A stretch of DNA of 64,000 bases from Paguma larvata (GCA_030068075.1 CM057832.1:81590002-81654001), one strand, 5' to 3'. Counted from the first letter of the stretch, positions 22,583 to 36,167 are shown. Notes: generated by a model not told the origin, from the letters alone. A program made the numbers and translations.

Positions 22583-24479
22583 ACTGTTCTTGGTTTCTTG
22601 GTGGAAATGGAAAAAAAAAAAGACGTTACAGAATAGAGACAAGTTCTCTTAATATTAAGCCCTATTGTGCAGAATTAGGCGTCTGTGTTCTTGACCATTC
22701 TGTTATGCTGCTCTGCCACTGCTTTCTAACTCCTGAATGGTGATTGAGATAATGTGCGTGGCAGAACAATAGTACTTGGAATATCTGGTGATCTCTATTC
22801 TGCTACAGGCATCCATTTGCCTCAGATGGATGGAGAAGTCAAGGCAGAGGTGCTAAGAGAAAGCAAGCAAGCTAGTCATAGCAGCCTGTACTTCTGTAGT
22901 GTTTACTGGTTGTGAAGTGCCTGTCTGCTGAGTACCTACTGTGCTTTGGAATATAAAAAGTGAATAAACTATAGACTTGGCTTTCAAATTTCTTAGGCTC
23001 ATGGGGAAGACAGACAAACTGAAATAAAGTTTGACAATATGGTATTAGAAGTATGCCCAGGATACATGGAGATGCAAATGAAAGTATAGTCCGCTGCCGA
23101 ATGCTTTGCAGGCACCAAAGACTTCACAGGAGAGATAATGCCCTCAAGGGTTTTGATAGATGATTAGCAGTAATTACTTTCTTCAGATTTGTGCTCTGTA
23201 GGCCCAGTCTATGGGACAAAAGAGTGTGTGCTGGGGGCTTGGAGTGGTGGCTCCCTCTTGGTCCTGCCTCTCACAGCCTACTACCCTGCCTCCCTAAAAG
23301 GGAATGATCTTGTCCACCTGCCTCCCACCTCTTGGTTCAGTGGTCTGGCCTCCCCCTAGCTTCCCCCCACCCCCAAGTCAGGGATCTGGGTGTAGGTACT
23401 GCAAAGTCTGGGGCAAGTGCACATGCCCTCCTGCATGTGCGAGTAGGACATAATGGTGGCTGTCCCTGCCCTCATTTGGCAGCCGCACAGTGCATTTTCC
23501 AGGTCACTTGGTGGGAGTGAGCCTCTCAACTACACCTGAGCCAGATGCTTAGCACATCCTGGCCCTAGGGGTTGCCTGTCCACCATAGATTGTGATTGCA
23601 GGTTGCGGGAAGGGGAAATGCCTGGTTTGACTTCCCTGTGCTATGGCGCTTCAGTACTGCACCAGTGGAAGGGGAAACTGGAAGCCAGGAGATGTACCTG
23701 CTCTTAGTCACTCTGGTGCCTGTGTGAACTTGAACTCTCCCTGTCCAATCGAGCATGAACTTAAGTAGCAAACAAAGAACACCATACCAGGTCAAGAGAA
23801 AGACCATGGAAAGAAAATGTGGTTGATTTCAGAAAAGTTAGTGGTTTTTTCTTTGGCTTTTTCTTCTCTCCTTTATCTCATCTTTTTTTTTTTTTTTTTT
23901 TTTTTTAAACAAGGGATATGACATTTTCATTTTGCACTAGGTTTCAAGTTCTAAAGCCAGTCCTGGGCTTGGGGACAGGGATGAATGAATGAATGGATGA
24001 ATTAATGAATAAAAAGACAACAAGTGCTTTTGTAGACCCCAAGCCATCATGTCCTCGTGTCCCCTGTTTGGATGTTAGACTTCCTGTAAAATAATGCCAC
24101 TTAAGTCAGTTTTCTCTTTATGGACAATTAAGCTTCAGAACAGTGATTCCAATTCCCCTGGAAGACTGATGAGAATGCCAATATGAGAGGTCCCAACTCC
24201 AGGATTTGCCATGCTGTTAACACTGGAGACACCTGCTCATGTGTAATCCTCCAAGGCCAGAGAGATATAACAAATGCAAGGTTAATGCACAGGGAAAGAG
24301 GGATTGTTGATTTATTGATCGGGAATGTGTTAAATCATACCCTGGTGGCCTGAGAGAGTTAATACATCTTCCAAAGCAGGTAATTGGCCAGCAACTAAGA
24401 GAAAAGAATATGTGGTCATAAGACATGAGAGCTAGAGTGGGTGGTGGTTGGGGCGGGGGGAGTCTTTGAGCTTATGTAG
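22583..24479. other. Unassigned noncoding sequence
   Basis: Contains a 24-base poly-T (23883-23906) and a small GAAT-type repeat near 23975-24010. No gene recognised. Confidence 0.45.
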
Positions 24480-24600
24480 CTCGATGCTTAACAGACAATG
24501 AAACTGAGACCTTAGAGTGAGATGACTCCTGCAAAGTCATAGAGTTACTTGCTTCCAGAGCTGGCCTTGAATCAAGTTCCCTGACCTCAAGGCCAGTGCT
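24480..24600 (-). mobile_element. MIR: MIR SINE fragment
   Basis: 'acagacaatgaaactgagac', 'gcaaagtcatagagttactt' and 'ccagagctggccttgaatc' follow minus-strand MIR order. Confidence 0.6.
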
Positions 24601-24726
24601 GGTCTCTCTTGCCTCTGAGCCCGACAACCAATAAAAGTGACCATAAATCTTGTGGCAAAGAATGAATTTGTTATTTGTGTAGCACTCGATATTTGCAACT
24701 TGAGAGTAGTGTGTTTTTCTCTACAG

Positions 24727-24860
24727 ACCAATGATTTTGAGGATGAAGTTTATTATGAGGCATGGAAAATTGGTTCCCCATCAGCAGGGTTTCCTAGCCT
24801 GGATCTGAAAATGACGAGGAAGAAATCCATCCTTCTCATCATGAGATACGATGGTTTCAG
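24727..24860 (+). other. Possible internal exon (very tentative)
   Basis: A pyrimidine-rich acceptor (gtttttctctacag, ending at 24726) precedes 134 bases that stay open in one plus frame, reading TNDFEDEVYYEAWKIG at its start. It is followed by 'tttcag/gtttgt'; a stronger donor, 'ccag/gtgag', lies at 24942. I recognise no protein. Random splice-like signals are common, so this is a candidate, not a gene call. Confidence 0.15.
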
Positions 24861-24942
24861 GTTTGTAGAGGAAGCACACCATGTTGACACAGCGAGATTG
24901 GCCATTGCTTGACGTAGGATGCAAAGAACTTGCCTGGGCCAG

Positions 24943-25534
24943 GTGAGAGCTGGGAACCTCACATGCCTTCCCGGAATAGTAATGCAAAGAAGAAACTATC
25001 CTGGCAGATTGCTCCTTTCCAGTATAGTATATTGATTATAATCTGGGGTGGTGTTGTGTGCTGTTCAGGGCCAATGTTTTTCTCCATTGGGTCAAAATAA
25101 ATCTTTGGAACTGTGAGAATAGCTTCAGAAATTGCAATGGAAGAAAGTAGATGGATGGCTAGGTGCTAAAGTGCGATGTCATGGAGTGGGTTGTTTGTCT
25201 AAAGAGTGAGTGGCCTTCTCCCCACCAACTGTATCATTAATAAGTACCTAACTACTTCTGGGATCTTGAATGAGGTACATACACTTGCTGAGACCTAAGA
25301 GCGTTCTTTAATTGTTGAACTCCTTTCTGGAATGAGCTTTGGAAGGAACTACATGTCATACCCTCAGTGTCCCAACTAGGGCTTTTGAGGTCCGGTAGTT
25401 AGATCTTGAGCCCCCACTGAGTGCTTGCTGGTCCTTCTTCATTTAGTGCCTTGACTATGTCTGTTGCATCCTAGATAGAATCTTGTGGGGTATTGTAACT
25501 TATAGGAGGTTGGGTCCTGTTGATCAGGATCTCT
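24943..25534. other. Unassigned noncoding sequence
   Basis: No gene or repeat recognised. Confidence 0.45.
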
Positions 25535-25650
25535 CATTTTAGAGATGAGGAAACTGGTAATCAAAGAAGTTTTCATTTACTCCAAGTAATTCAGTCTGTT
25601 AGTGAGATGTTTGGGAGTAGAACCCATGTTGGTTCTCACTATGCTGTGCT
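25535..25650 (-). mobile_element. MIR: MIR SINE fragment
   Basis: 'ttttagagatgaggaaactg' followed by a diverged body and 'agtagaacccatgttggttc'. Confidence 0.6.
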
Positions 25651-26924
25651 ACCTGGACACATGTCTGTAACAACATAAATTATAAGTTCAGGAGAAACTA
25701 TTGAAATAGTAAACTTGGCTTTCAGGAATGGGATTTCAAATCATGTGTTGGAAGGCTATTTCCAACAGTTTCCCATGAACTCAGGTACCTCACAGCCAGA
25801 ATAACCTTTAAGTCCATGTCCTGAAATTGCTGTGGATAAGAAACGGACAGGTGGCTTGGGTTAGTGATTTTTTTTTCAGTTAATAGGAAGAAGGACAGGA
25901 CCTTGTGTTACCCATTATTAGCATCCCAGTTGCCTAGCATAGTGTCCAGCATAAAGTAGTTGCTCAGAGGGTCATGGACTTCTTGGGTAGGTCAGCAGGA
26001 ACTCTTACATCATGCCTTCTCTAACAACTTAAATGCTGTTAATCAGAGTGTATGAGAGTAAAGACAACATCAGAGAAAAGATGGACTTTATGCTTTCTGA
26101 TATTGGAGAATTCATATAACTGTTCCGAATCTGATTTTTGTTATCTGTAAAATAAGAGTCAGACTAGATGACTGTTTCTTGTGCTAACATTACATGATCC
26201 AAAAAAAAAGTAAACTTTTCAATAATAATTTTCATGGAGACATTGCATGTATGTATGGGTGTTTGGTTTACTCTATAGACATAACCTATGGAAAGGTGAT
26301 TTTTAGTTTCCCAAATTAGAAGCACATGGGTTTAAATAGCTCTTCAGTTGTATAGACTCATCTTTTCTTCTTAGCCTATTGAACAACAATAACAATAGCA
26401 CCATAAAAATGAAAAGCTTCTTAGAGGCTTATAGAGGGGAAAAATCAACTGTAAATTAAAGTAAAATTTGATGGTATTTGTTAGAAAGGAGTATTATGTC
26501 TCTTTATTTGAAAACCCCACCACTTACTCCTCTTCTTGCCATAAACCACTGTACAGTGAAAACCATGATACCATATTGCTCATTGTGCTAACGCTGAAGA
26601 TAGTGTAACTTGCATTCAGGATCTCTTGGATTAGGCTCAGGCTCCAGGAATTGATTTATAACTTAAGGTGAAACCGTGAAACCACATGGACTTTTGTCTG
26701 AGAATAAGTATGACCAATTGCACCTGTATTCCTCAAAGCAAATGCTACTAAAATCTCAACTCAGCATATTTTTATTCTCAGTAGTATTCAAAAGATATTA
26801 ATCATATATGGCTCTGTGGGAAGAATTCATTTAAAGGGAATTGACAACACTGATGTTTCTCCAAAGTCCAAGCAGTAGGGGTTCAGGAATGAGACACTAT
26901 TCAGAGTGGGAAGAGATCATTTAA
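25651..26924. other. Unassigned noncoding sequence
   Basis: No gene or repeat recognised. Confidence 0.45.
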
Positions 26925-27060
26925 TTCAGTCTTCTTATTTTATAGATGAGAAAATGGAAGCCCAGGAAAGTTAAAGGACTTACTTCAGAGTGCACAGCTA
27001 ATCTGAAACATAGTCAGGACGGAAATCCAGCTCCCAACTTCCTAGTACTCTTTGCTGTAT
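26925..27060 (-). mobile_element. MIR: MIR SINE fragment
   Basis: 'ttttatagatgagaaaatgg', 'agtgcacagctaat' and 'cctagtactctttgctgtat' follow the minus MIR order. Confidence 0.65.
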
Positions 27061-27119
27061 GTTCTGAACTCCCCTGTGTCACCATTACTTCAACCCTAAT
27101 GTTTGTCTGCCATTGACTC

Positions 27120-27300
27120 TTTCCTAAATGCTGGGGGATGTGCTGAACTTTTCATGAGTTTCAAATCATTTAATCCTCAAGGGAGTGCATTTGACCATTG
27201 AGGAAACTGGGTTTAGAATGGGTTCCTGACATTTTAGGGTCATATGGCTACTAAGTGGTGGGACCAGGATAGAAATTCAGGCAAATTTCTAGCATGAGCT
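27120..27300 (-). mobile_element. MIR: MIR-like fragment (MIR/MIR3)
   Basis: 'catttaatcctcaa', 'gaggaaactgggtttagaat', 'catatggctactaagtgg' and 'aaattcaggc'. Confidence 0.6.
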
Positions 27301-28189
27301 ATAGTATATAGGACACGGAGTTAAATTTGAGCTTCAGATAAGCAACATGTAATTTTTTTTCTTTTTTAGTACAAATAGTGTGACCCAAATATTGCATGGC
27401 TCAATTAAAAAAGAAGTTCTGTGTTTTCATTTGCTAAATGTTGCTACTTTAGCCCAACCTGTCCCAAGGTGCTCTATCCCATGGTTGTTTCACCTCCTTG
27501 GCTTTGGGAAGAAGTACCGTGGGATCATTTTTCTGTCTCCACTAATCTGAACTCATCACATCTTGAAATTAACCGCATCCTTTGTCACTAGTTTATATTT
27601 TGTTTTCTTAAGGTCAGAGATCGATCTAAGTCCATTGGGGACTTGGCGTTGAGAGGAGGTCCCATGAGGAGTAATGTGGGATAGAATGTTTCTGGCGATA
27701 AGATTTTGTATGTACTGGTCAGTGTCTTAAGGACAGCTGAACGAGCAGTGTTCTAAGTTGAGTGCTTTCTTTCCTTGGTAGGATTTCTCTTGGTTCAAGT
27801 TTTTTAATGGTAATTACTTTTCCCTCTTGTTTTTTCCAAGATAACACTATTTAGTGGTAAAATAGGCCCAGGACCTATTATTTCAACTTTAATCCAGGAC
27901 CTGGACCTGGGAGAGTCACTATAACCGAAATCAGTATAACTAGACACACTAATGGCAGACTCTGAACCTTTCTTGAGCCCTGAGGAATGCATTTTTTCAC
28001 ATGGGGGGAGGAAGATTTTCTCCTGATCTTCTCTTTTCAAGTTTACCCTGTACTGACATCTACAGTGAGTCAGAAGCCAATGCAAACATGTCCTAGGAAT
28101 ATAGAGAGATTTCATAACTAGGAAACTTCTTGATGTAATTCACTGTTTCTCCCCATAGTAGATATAAAATAAGCATTTGTTAAAATTCA
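27301..28189. other. Unassigned noncoding sequence
   Basis: No gene or repeat recognised. Confidence 0.4.
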
Positions 28190-30252
28190 GCACTCATTCC
28201 TATTAAACACCCAGTAATCTAAGAGTAGAAGGCATATTACTTGGAAGAAAGACATATATGAGAAATCTATAGTCGGCAACACACTTAATGAAATAACTGA
28301 AACCCTGTCATCAAAGTCAAAAATAAGGTAAGGATTCAACATTTTTCTTGAGATACCAGTTAATGCAGTGGGTGGGGGGAAAATGTAAGATTAAAACTAC
28401 AATCTACAGATCAGCTAATTGTATAGCAAGAAGATCCTGGACAACCAATTAGAAATTAATACAGTTAATAAGAGGAAGTTCAAGGTGTCAAATTGATACC
28501 ACTGTTACAGTTTAACTAAAACTAACAAGAAAATAAAAAACAAAAAAATTCTAAATAGCAAAAACAAAAATCCATCACATATCTTGGAATAAACTGGAAA
28601 ATGTAAAGCTTACATGAAGAAAATGATAGACTTTTCTAGAAAGAAAAAGCCTTGCATGAAATAAACATACATTTTCAGATGAGAATATTACATAGATACA
28701 GATACTCTTTTTGTCCAAGGTCAGCCTCAAAAATATCAAAAATCCCCAAGAGGGTTCATGTAATACCAAAAGTTGACATAAGAAAACTTCTACAAATTAA
28801 CAGGAAAAATAAACCAACAGTTCAAGTGGTAATGTAAATTAAAAGTAACAATAAGGTACCTATCATGTGTTTATCAGACATTGACGGTGTGAGTGAAAGC
28901 GGGAATTACCCAAAGTTTATGGAACTATAATTTGGTGTATATCTATTTTGGAATTCAGTTTGACTGGGGCTATTAAGATTTAAATGTGTGAGAAAAACTA
29001 GATATTTCTATACCAAAGAATCAAATTGGATCCCTACCTAATACTATTCAAAAAGTTACTTTAAATAATTTAAAGACTTAAATGTAAGATTTGAGAAAAT
29101 AAAACCTCAGAAAATAAAGGGAGAAAGGTCTTGACATTGGCCTTGGCAATGATGTCTTGGGTATGACATCAAAAGCAAAAATGAAGAGGTGGACTGTATC
29201 AAACTAAAAAGCATCTGCAAAGTATCAACAAGATAAAGATGCAGCCTGAAAAATGGGAAAAATTTATCTGGTAAGGGGTTAATATCCAGAATATGTAAGG
29301 AACCCATGTATAACTAAATAGCACACCAACAAAACCCAGCTCAAATAACCTGATTAAAATGAGCAGAAGATTTGAATAGACATTTTTGTCCGAAAAGATC
29401 ACCACTAGGTATATGAAAAAGTGCTCAACATCCAAGTCATCCAGGAAATGCAAGTCACAATCTCAGGGAGACAGTATCTCATACCTGTTAGGATGACCAC
29501 TAAGAGAAATACTACAGATGAGTGTTGGTGAGGGTAGGGAGAAAAGGGAACTCTTGTCCCTTACTGGGAATGTAAACCGGTATAGCCTTTATGGAAAATA
29601 GCGTAAAGTCTCCTCAAAAAAAGAAGAACTACCACATCATCCATCAATCTCACCTCTGTGTGTACATCCAGAGGAAATGAAAACCGGACCTTGAAGAGGT
29701 CACTATGCCTGTGTTCATCACAGCATCCTTCATAACAGCCGAGATACAGAAACAACCTTAGTGTCCACCAACAGATGAATGGGTAAAGAAGATGTAAATA
29801 TATACGATGGAATATTATTCAGGCATAGGAAGATGAAATCCTGCCCTTTGTGACAACATAAAAAAATGGACCTTAGGGGAGGTTATACTAAGTGAAATAT
29901 TAGAGAAAGGCAACTATATGAAGTCATTTATAGTGTTGAATCGAGGGGAAAAATGCATAGAAACAATACACGAGTGGGTCTCAGGGGCCCAAGGGTGGGG
30001 GATATGGGGAGATGTTGATGGCAGGGTACAAAGTTGTAGTTACGAGATGAATAAGTTCTGTATGGTGACTATAGTTAATACTATATTGAATATTTGAAAG
30101 TTGCTAAGAGTAGATCTTACATATTCCAATGACAAACATTGTAATTTCTCTGAGAATGATGTGTTGTTATAGTCATTTCACAAGCTATCATGTTTTATAC
30201 CTTAAACTTACACAGTGTTTTGCGTCAATTGTATCTCAAAGCTGGGGAAAAA
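28190..30252 (+). mobile_element. L1M: Old L1, 3' half of ORF2 and 3' end
   Basis: Plus-strand ORF2 landmarks in order: 'atcttggaataaactggaaa', 'agaagatttgaatagacatt', 'gatgaatgggtaaagaagat', 'ggttatactaagtgaaatat', then a 3' region with 'ttctgtatggtgactatagt' and 'aattgtatctcaaagctggg'. It is full of stops and indels. The left part (28190-28860) is more degraded. Confidence 0.85.
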
Positions 30253-31718
30253 CTCAACGTAAAAAAATCTTGTTTTAAAAATAAAATGTGTGAGAAAAAA
30301 GTGTGATGTAGTTGACAAGTATAATGGCATTTAAAAAATAAACGTACATAAATATATGCAGTGTCGGAATAAGTATACATACACAAACAGATTTGTGGAA
30401 AAAATGAAGGTATTTTCTAACTAGTGTATAGTTTTTAAGAGTTTGAAATGAAAAGTCTAAAGTGATGGGGGGCCCGGGATTTTTTTTTTTGTGTGTATTT
30501 CAATATTTGAATTTTTCTGTCATAAAAGTATTAAAAACAGTGGAACTCAAAATTAATTCCCATGTTAACATTTGTTGTTTCAAAGGTTGGACAGGTGAAT
30601 AGGAATACAATGAACAGGTGGCTAGTTTCTTTTAAAAATCTTAAGTCCTTGAAAAATAAGCAAAGCATGAAGAATAAGCCTGTTTTTAAGCAGTGACCAT
30701 CTATTTGATACCAAATTTCTCTCTTTAGTTGACAACTTCTTAACCAGGTCCTGGAAAACGAACTGGGTCTTCATGGGTTCTTCTAGAAGCAGAGGGAAGA
30801 GGGATCAGAGTTTCCCACAAACTCTTGGTGAACCTTGTAAAATACTGGCTATTTGTTAGGTTGAGGGAGATGTGACTTCGTTTTGTCTTTTATATTCTAA
30901 ATATTTTCTGTGATTTAAAGCATTCATTGCTTCCTTTTGCTGTCAAGGAAATGAAGGAAACATTCCAGTAGCACTTTCCTGAATGTACTTATCTCTAGCT
31001 ACTGCTATAAATATGTAGTGATCAGATTCTCCCAGTGCCCAATAAATCAAAATCTTTGGCCAGAACTTTACTCTGTGTCCTGTGAAGGAATAGTCTCCTC
31101 CCCAAGTTAAATTGCAAATTCCACGGTTACTTCCTTCCCTAGGGACAGAAAGTAACTAAAGGTAAATGTGGTTTTAAAAAATGCTAATTTCATGGCTTGA
31201 TTTACAACAAGCTGTGGAACATCTGTGACTAGAGGCTGCAATTATGTTTGAGAGTCACTTACTAAGCACCAAAAATGAACCAGGCACGGCTTTTGGCGTA
31301 GAGGTACATCACAAAACAAGTCACGATTGCTGTCTCCAGGAAGCCCAAAGACTCTAGATAAAGAAGCTATGTTTGGGTCCATTCAGAGGGATAGCAATGA
31401 ATAGACTAAAAGGAAAAATCAGCTAATTTAAAATGCAAGAATTTCATTTTAAACTTTGTGTATTTTATGGTTTCATGCAATTAAATCACTAGAATGACCT
31501 TGTTCCTGTTGAGGTTTTATTCCTGTTTTGAGTTTTTTGATTTGAACTTTGGGAACCACACAAGGTCTTTGAGCACGATACTTAAAAGCCTGTAACTCTC
31601 TCTCCACCACCATCCCTAGGTTTTCCTGAGAAAAACTCTTAAACTGAATGCAAAGAGACCTGCACCCTTATCACATGGTTTCTGATCATCCTTAATACAT
31701 GAGCTGAGTACACTTATG
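30253..31718. other. Unassigned noncoding sequence
   Basis: A short T run lies at 30480-30490. No gene recognised. Confidence 0.45.
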
Positions 31719-31902
31719 ACAGTTATTCTCAGCGTGCATCAGAATCACCTGGAGAATCATGATTCTGATTGCCAGGCTTTATCCCCCAAGTTTCTGACTG
31801 AGTAGATGAAAGGACAGGTGGTGAATTGGCATTAAAGCAACTTCTGGAGGAATACTGATCTTGCTGGTCTGAGGACCACATTTTGAGGGCCATAGCTTTA
31901 AG
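31719..31902 (+). mobile_element. MER5A DNA transposon, nearly full length
   Basis: 'tattctcagcgtgcatcag', 'atcacctggagaat', 'tttctgactgagtagatgaa' and 'tggtctgaggaccacatttt' match MER5A from end to end. Confidence 0.75.
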
Positions 31903-32064
31903 GCAAGCTCTCTCAAAGAGAAGACTGGGGTTTGTTTCATTTTGTTTGTTAAAGAAAGCAAGCAGATAGTCCGATGCTATTCATTTCACTTTAAATTTTG
32001 TGCTGTGAGGATCACGCGCACTCATCTCAGCATCTTTCTTACTAAAGACCCAAAGGTAGTTTAT

Positions 32065-32295
32065 GGTTGTACGTGCAGGTTCTGACAGCCTTGATCTTGG
32101 CTCTGATCCTCACGAGCTCTGTTAACTTGTGGACATTAACTTGTTCTTTCTGTGTCTCAGTTTCTTCATCGGTAAAATGTGAACTATAATAGTAATTTTG
32201 TCAAAGGTACTTGTGAAGATGAGATGAATTAATGTGTGCAAAGCACTTCAGAAGAAGGCTTTCACATGATAAACACTTGACAAGTATTAGGTGGT
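32065..32295 (+). mobile_element. MIR: MIR SINE
   Basis: 'tctgtgtctcagtttcttc', 'atcggtaaaatgtgaac', 'gtgaagatgagatgaattaa' and 'tgtgtgcaaagcacttcaga' give a good plus-strand MIR. Confidence 0.8.
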
Positions 32296-34489
32296 GGTGT
32301 TTCACATATAGAAGCTGGGTTTTGCTGTGCAATATGATCCAGAGGCTTTTAGGTCTTAAACTTTAGCTGAAATCTTACACTTGGTGTGGGCAAAGCTTTA
32401 GTTATTATTTTTCCACATTGATTAAGATCTAGCTGTATATTTCAACATGATGGTGAAATCTCTTTTAAAACCTTTTTATTTCAGTACACATTCCTGGGGA
32501 GCCACAGGACCACTGATCTTAGAGAGACATGTCTGCAAACCTTTCTGAAACCCTCTTGGGGGCAGGTTTGGATAGGGTCTCCATTTTTCCGAATCATTTT
32601 CCTGTTGAGAATTCTTTGCTTTCTGTGTATCTGCTTAGGGTCCAAGGAACTGCTTTTCAACTGCAACTGAAGTTTAACATTTCCTAACTTGTTGGCCATT
32701 TTGTCCAAGAATTGAAAACGTTTAATAGTTTTTAAATCACTCCAGCGTCGTTTTTGAATACTTGTAGAGGAAGAATGTTTTAAAATGTAGGTTTTATTAT
32801 TAGGTGTTGTGAGGCTAACAGCTCAAGAGATCATTGAAAAGATGGTTTCTCACAGTTTCCAAAAGGAGGAAGCTCACCACTCCCTGCAGGGATACTTTGG
32901 GAGTCCCCAAAATTGGCCAGGGTGGGCAGAAGGTGCAAGGAAACAGCACCCTTTACTATTGGTTCCATGGGCAACCCAAGGTGAGCAGGCTTAGGATTGG
33001 TGAATTAGAATAATTTCAATGGGCTCTGGACAGAGTAGCTGTTCCTGCTTAGCTGATACTTGGCCCCAAGTGTAATCAGGGCACATGGATAGTGGTTTGG
33101 GTTCTGAGAGCTCTGTAAAGGAGGTGGTTAGGGTTTGAACTTTGGAGTAGTTAGTTTGCATATGAAAGGTGTGCTCCCTCCTGAGCTGCGGCTTTCACCA
33201 GGAATTAGCTAACCAAGGAAGGGGTAGTTTCTTTCCACATATTGGGACTCCAGATGCCGCAAGAATACAGAAAACAGGAATATGTAGTTAATACAAAGAA
33301 AGAGGGCAGAGCCATTTGACGATGAGGCTGGCTAGGTGACTTATACCAGCTCACCAGTGTCCTGTATGTTTGCTTGCTTAATTGAGCAGCCTGACTTTTG
33401 AGTCTACAGTCTATTCAGAAAATCAAGTATTGGTTGAATGAATGGATCCATAAATCCCATTTCGGATAGAAGAATTTTGTTTCCTCTGTGCTTTGATTCC
33501 ATTCCGATGTGAAACCAACCTTTAATATTTAATACCAGTATGCATATCTGTTCTGTTCTTCTAAGCCTGTTGACTCTTGTAGTTCTTGGCCCATATAGTC
33601 TTCTCTCATGTTCGAGGCAGTTCCCCAACTCCCAGAACCATATCTTGAGCCCAGTTAGGAGTGGGGAGCTTATGGAGCTGCCAGGGCTACACAGAAGTCT
33701 TGGCACCAAGTCAGGCTTGTGGGTGGATGATCTCTCAACACCCCAGATCCTCTAAAGTCAAGGACCAAAGTTCTCCATGGAAAAGTCATTATAAATATCT
33801 ATGTTTTCATAGTCATTGTCCAACTTCAGTTGTTTTGGGGATCCAATTATTGGGACCTTAATGTATTTAGAGGAATCCAGAAGAACTTGAGAGCAGGGAC
33901 TGGGTGTTACCAATAGAGGGCGCTAATGGCTACAGGACCGTTTATCAGGGATTCCTGTGTGATTCTCATAGGAAGTCAGGCTGAGGACAATGCTTTACTT
34001 TATGGGATTTCTCTCACATTGCATTCCTGTTCATACTCTTTTAGACTACTAACCCTCAAATTTGTATTACTAGCCAGACCTAATCTGAGCTCCAGATTTA
34101 CAAGTCTGTCTCTTTGGTATCTCTCCTTGGAGTTCTTAGAGATATTTCAAAGGTAGCATATCCATTTTGCCCTCCAAATGTCTCTCACCCTGCTAATGTT
34201 CTCCAAGATGGAAACTGACAGTAACAGTGATCTGGTTGTTCTGGCCTGAAATCCAGAAGTCTTCCTCCTTTCTTTGCTTCCCTAAGTCCACCCAGCAGCA
34301 AGATCTCAATTCAGACTGCAAACAGTATCTTAAATCTGCCCTCTTACCTGCACTCCACCATTTCCTTGAGTCCAGTCTCCTGCCATCATTCACCTGGTAT
34401 GTTTTTCCACTTTTATTCTTGCTTTCTTCTAGTCGGTTCTCTCCCCAGCAGCCAAAGTGATATTCTCACTTTGTAGATTACATTGCATC
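32296..34489. other. Unassigned noncoding sequence
   Basis: Several chance frames of 60-100 codons on both strands, none with a recognisable domain. No repeat assigned. Confidence 0.45.
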
Positions 34490-35305
34490 CCTCTTTGACA
34501 TAAAATTCTTTATTGGCAACTCCTTCAATGAATTTGGAATAAAATCCAAGTTTCTTACCATCCTCTCTAAGACCCTTGATAAGCTGGCACTTGCGGGACT
34601 CCCGGAGGCACTCTTGAAGTTTTCACCCACGCTGATCTTGTCTTAACTCCTGAAACACACCACCTGCTTTCCTACTTCAGGGACTTTGCACATGCTGCAC
34701 CTTTGTCTAGAATGCCTTCCTTTTGCTTGGTTAACTAGCTCTTTCTCATCCTTTGTGCTGCAGCTAAAATGGTACCACCCATGGGAACATGTCCAGACTG
34801 AAATTCCTTTTTTTTTTTTTTTAAGTTTATGTGTTGAGAGAGAGAAAGAGAAGAGAGAGAGACAGACTGATTACATATGTGTGTGCATTTGTGCATCTGA
34901 GCAGGAGAGAGGCAGAGAGATGGGGGAGAGAGAGAATCCAAAGCAGGAACCATGTAGATGCAGGGCTTGATATCATGACTGTGAGATCATGATCTGAGCT
35001 GAAATCAAGAGTTGGATGTTTAACCAACTGAGCCACCCAGGCGTGCCTCCCCACCCCCCTGCCCACCAACTGCCATTTCTAAAGCAGGTTTCTTTCAGTT
35101 CCTTACTGGTTGTTTCCCAAAAATACTGAGGACAATTTATAATGATTTTGTTTCTTAGTCCTGTTTTCCCCTACTTAGTATAAATTTTTTACAAGGGCAG
35201 GGACCAGGCTTGTGTTGTTCACTGCAGTATTTTAAGTCCCAGTACATGGCCCTGTACAGAATTGGTTCCATAAATACTTTTGAATAAATGAATAGATGAG
35301 CACTT
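34490..35305 (+). mobile_element. L2: L2 LINE 3' end, split by a SINE
   Basis: The left part (to 34805) has 'gggactttgcacatgctgca', 'tctagaatgccttcc' and 'ctcatcctttgtgctgcagc'. The right part (35048-35305) has 'acaagggcagggaccaggct', 'gttcactgcagtatttta' and 'aataaatgaatagatgag'. The order and spacing fit L2. Confidence 0.8.
34806..35047 (-). mobile_element. SINEC_Fc: Carnivore SINE inside the L2
   Basis: Poly-T start, (GA)n with an inserted TGTGTG segment, 'gtgagatcatgatctgagc' and a head ending 'gagccacccaggcgtgcc'. It is the first carnivore SINE after the gap. Target duplication not clear. Confidence 0.92.
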
Positions 35306-36166
35306 GTTTTTAAGTGCTCATAAATTTTGTCACTGACCTAAACTTCAGTGCCTGGGTTTTGTATCTGCTTGCAGAATCCACTGGCTTACCTCTCCCTACT
35401 TTCCATATCTCTGCCGAGCGAGAGTGGTCGTTTCTCTTCTTTGTTGAACCTGCTCACCTGTTGGATTCTGAGGTTACTGTATTCCATTTATCATGCTGAA
35501 CTTTTGAAACTGGGTCTGCTCCCATTACACAGATAATTTTCATCTTTGCTCTGGACACTTAACTTTTCATATCCAACTGAGTCATAGGAAGGGATAAGAT
35601 GCCTTTATTTTCTTCCTCTGTTAGAAATCACCTTCAATTATCTGTGGTCGTAGGTAATTATCATCACCTTTTTTCCCAGCGGGGCAAACTGGTAGAGTGA
35701 TTGAGTAGAACTTGAGGTTCCCTCGTCCTCGGAATGCTCAACTTCTATTTTTCTGAGTGACACTTTTTAAAATAAACTGTCACAAGTGCCATCTGTGACA
35801 CAATGCAAGCCAGTTTGAACATGACTACATGAAGCTAAATGTTAAATAGCAGAGCAAGGAAAGTATGTGTTTGTCTTTATGCCACTTTGTTCTAGCCCTG
35901 AAGCAGGGTTTCTGTCATACCTTCCCAATGAGATCATGAACTGGAGAGCAGGAGCTGTACTGTATGATTTGTTTTTCTAGAGCATTGCTGAAAGGGAACT
36001 GGTACCTTCTTATTTCCTTGAAAGATATCTGGGAGAGACCCCAGTCAATATGAAATGCAGGACTATATGTTAGAATGGATAATCCAATTAGCAAATGGGG
36101 GGAGTGTTATGGGTTTGGAAAATATGAGTGATACATTCCTAAACTGGTGGTTCATGGTAATTTTTT
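35306..36166. other. Unassigned noncoding sequence
   Basis: No gene or repeat recognised. Confidence 0.45.
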
Positions 36167-36167
36167 T

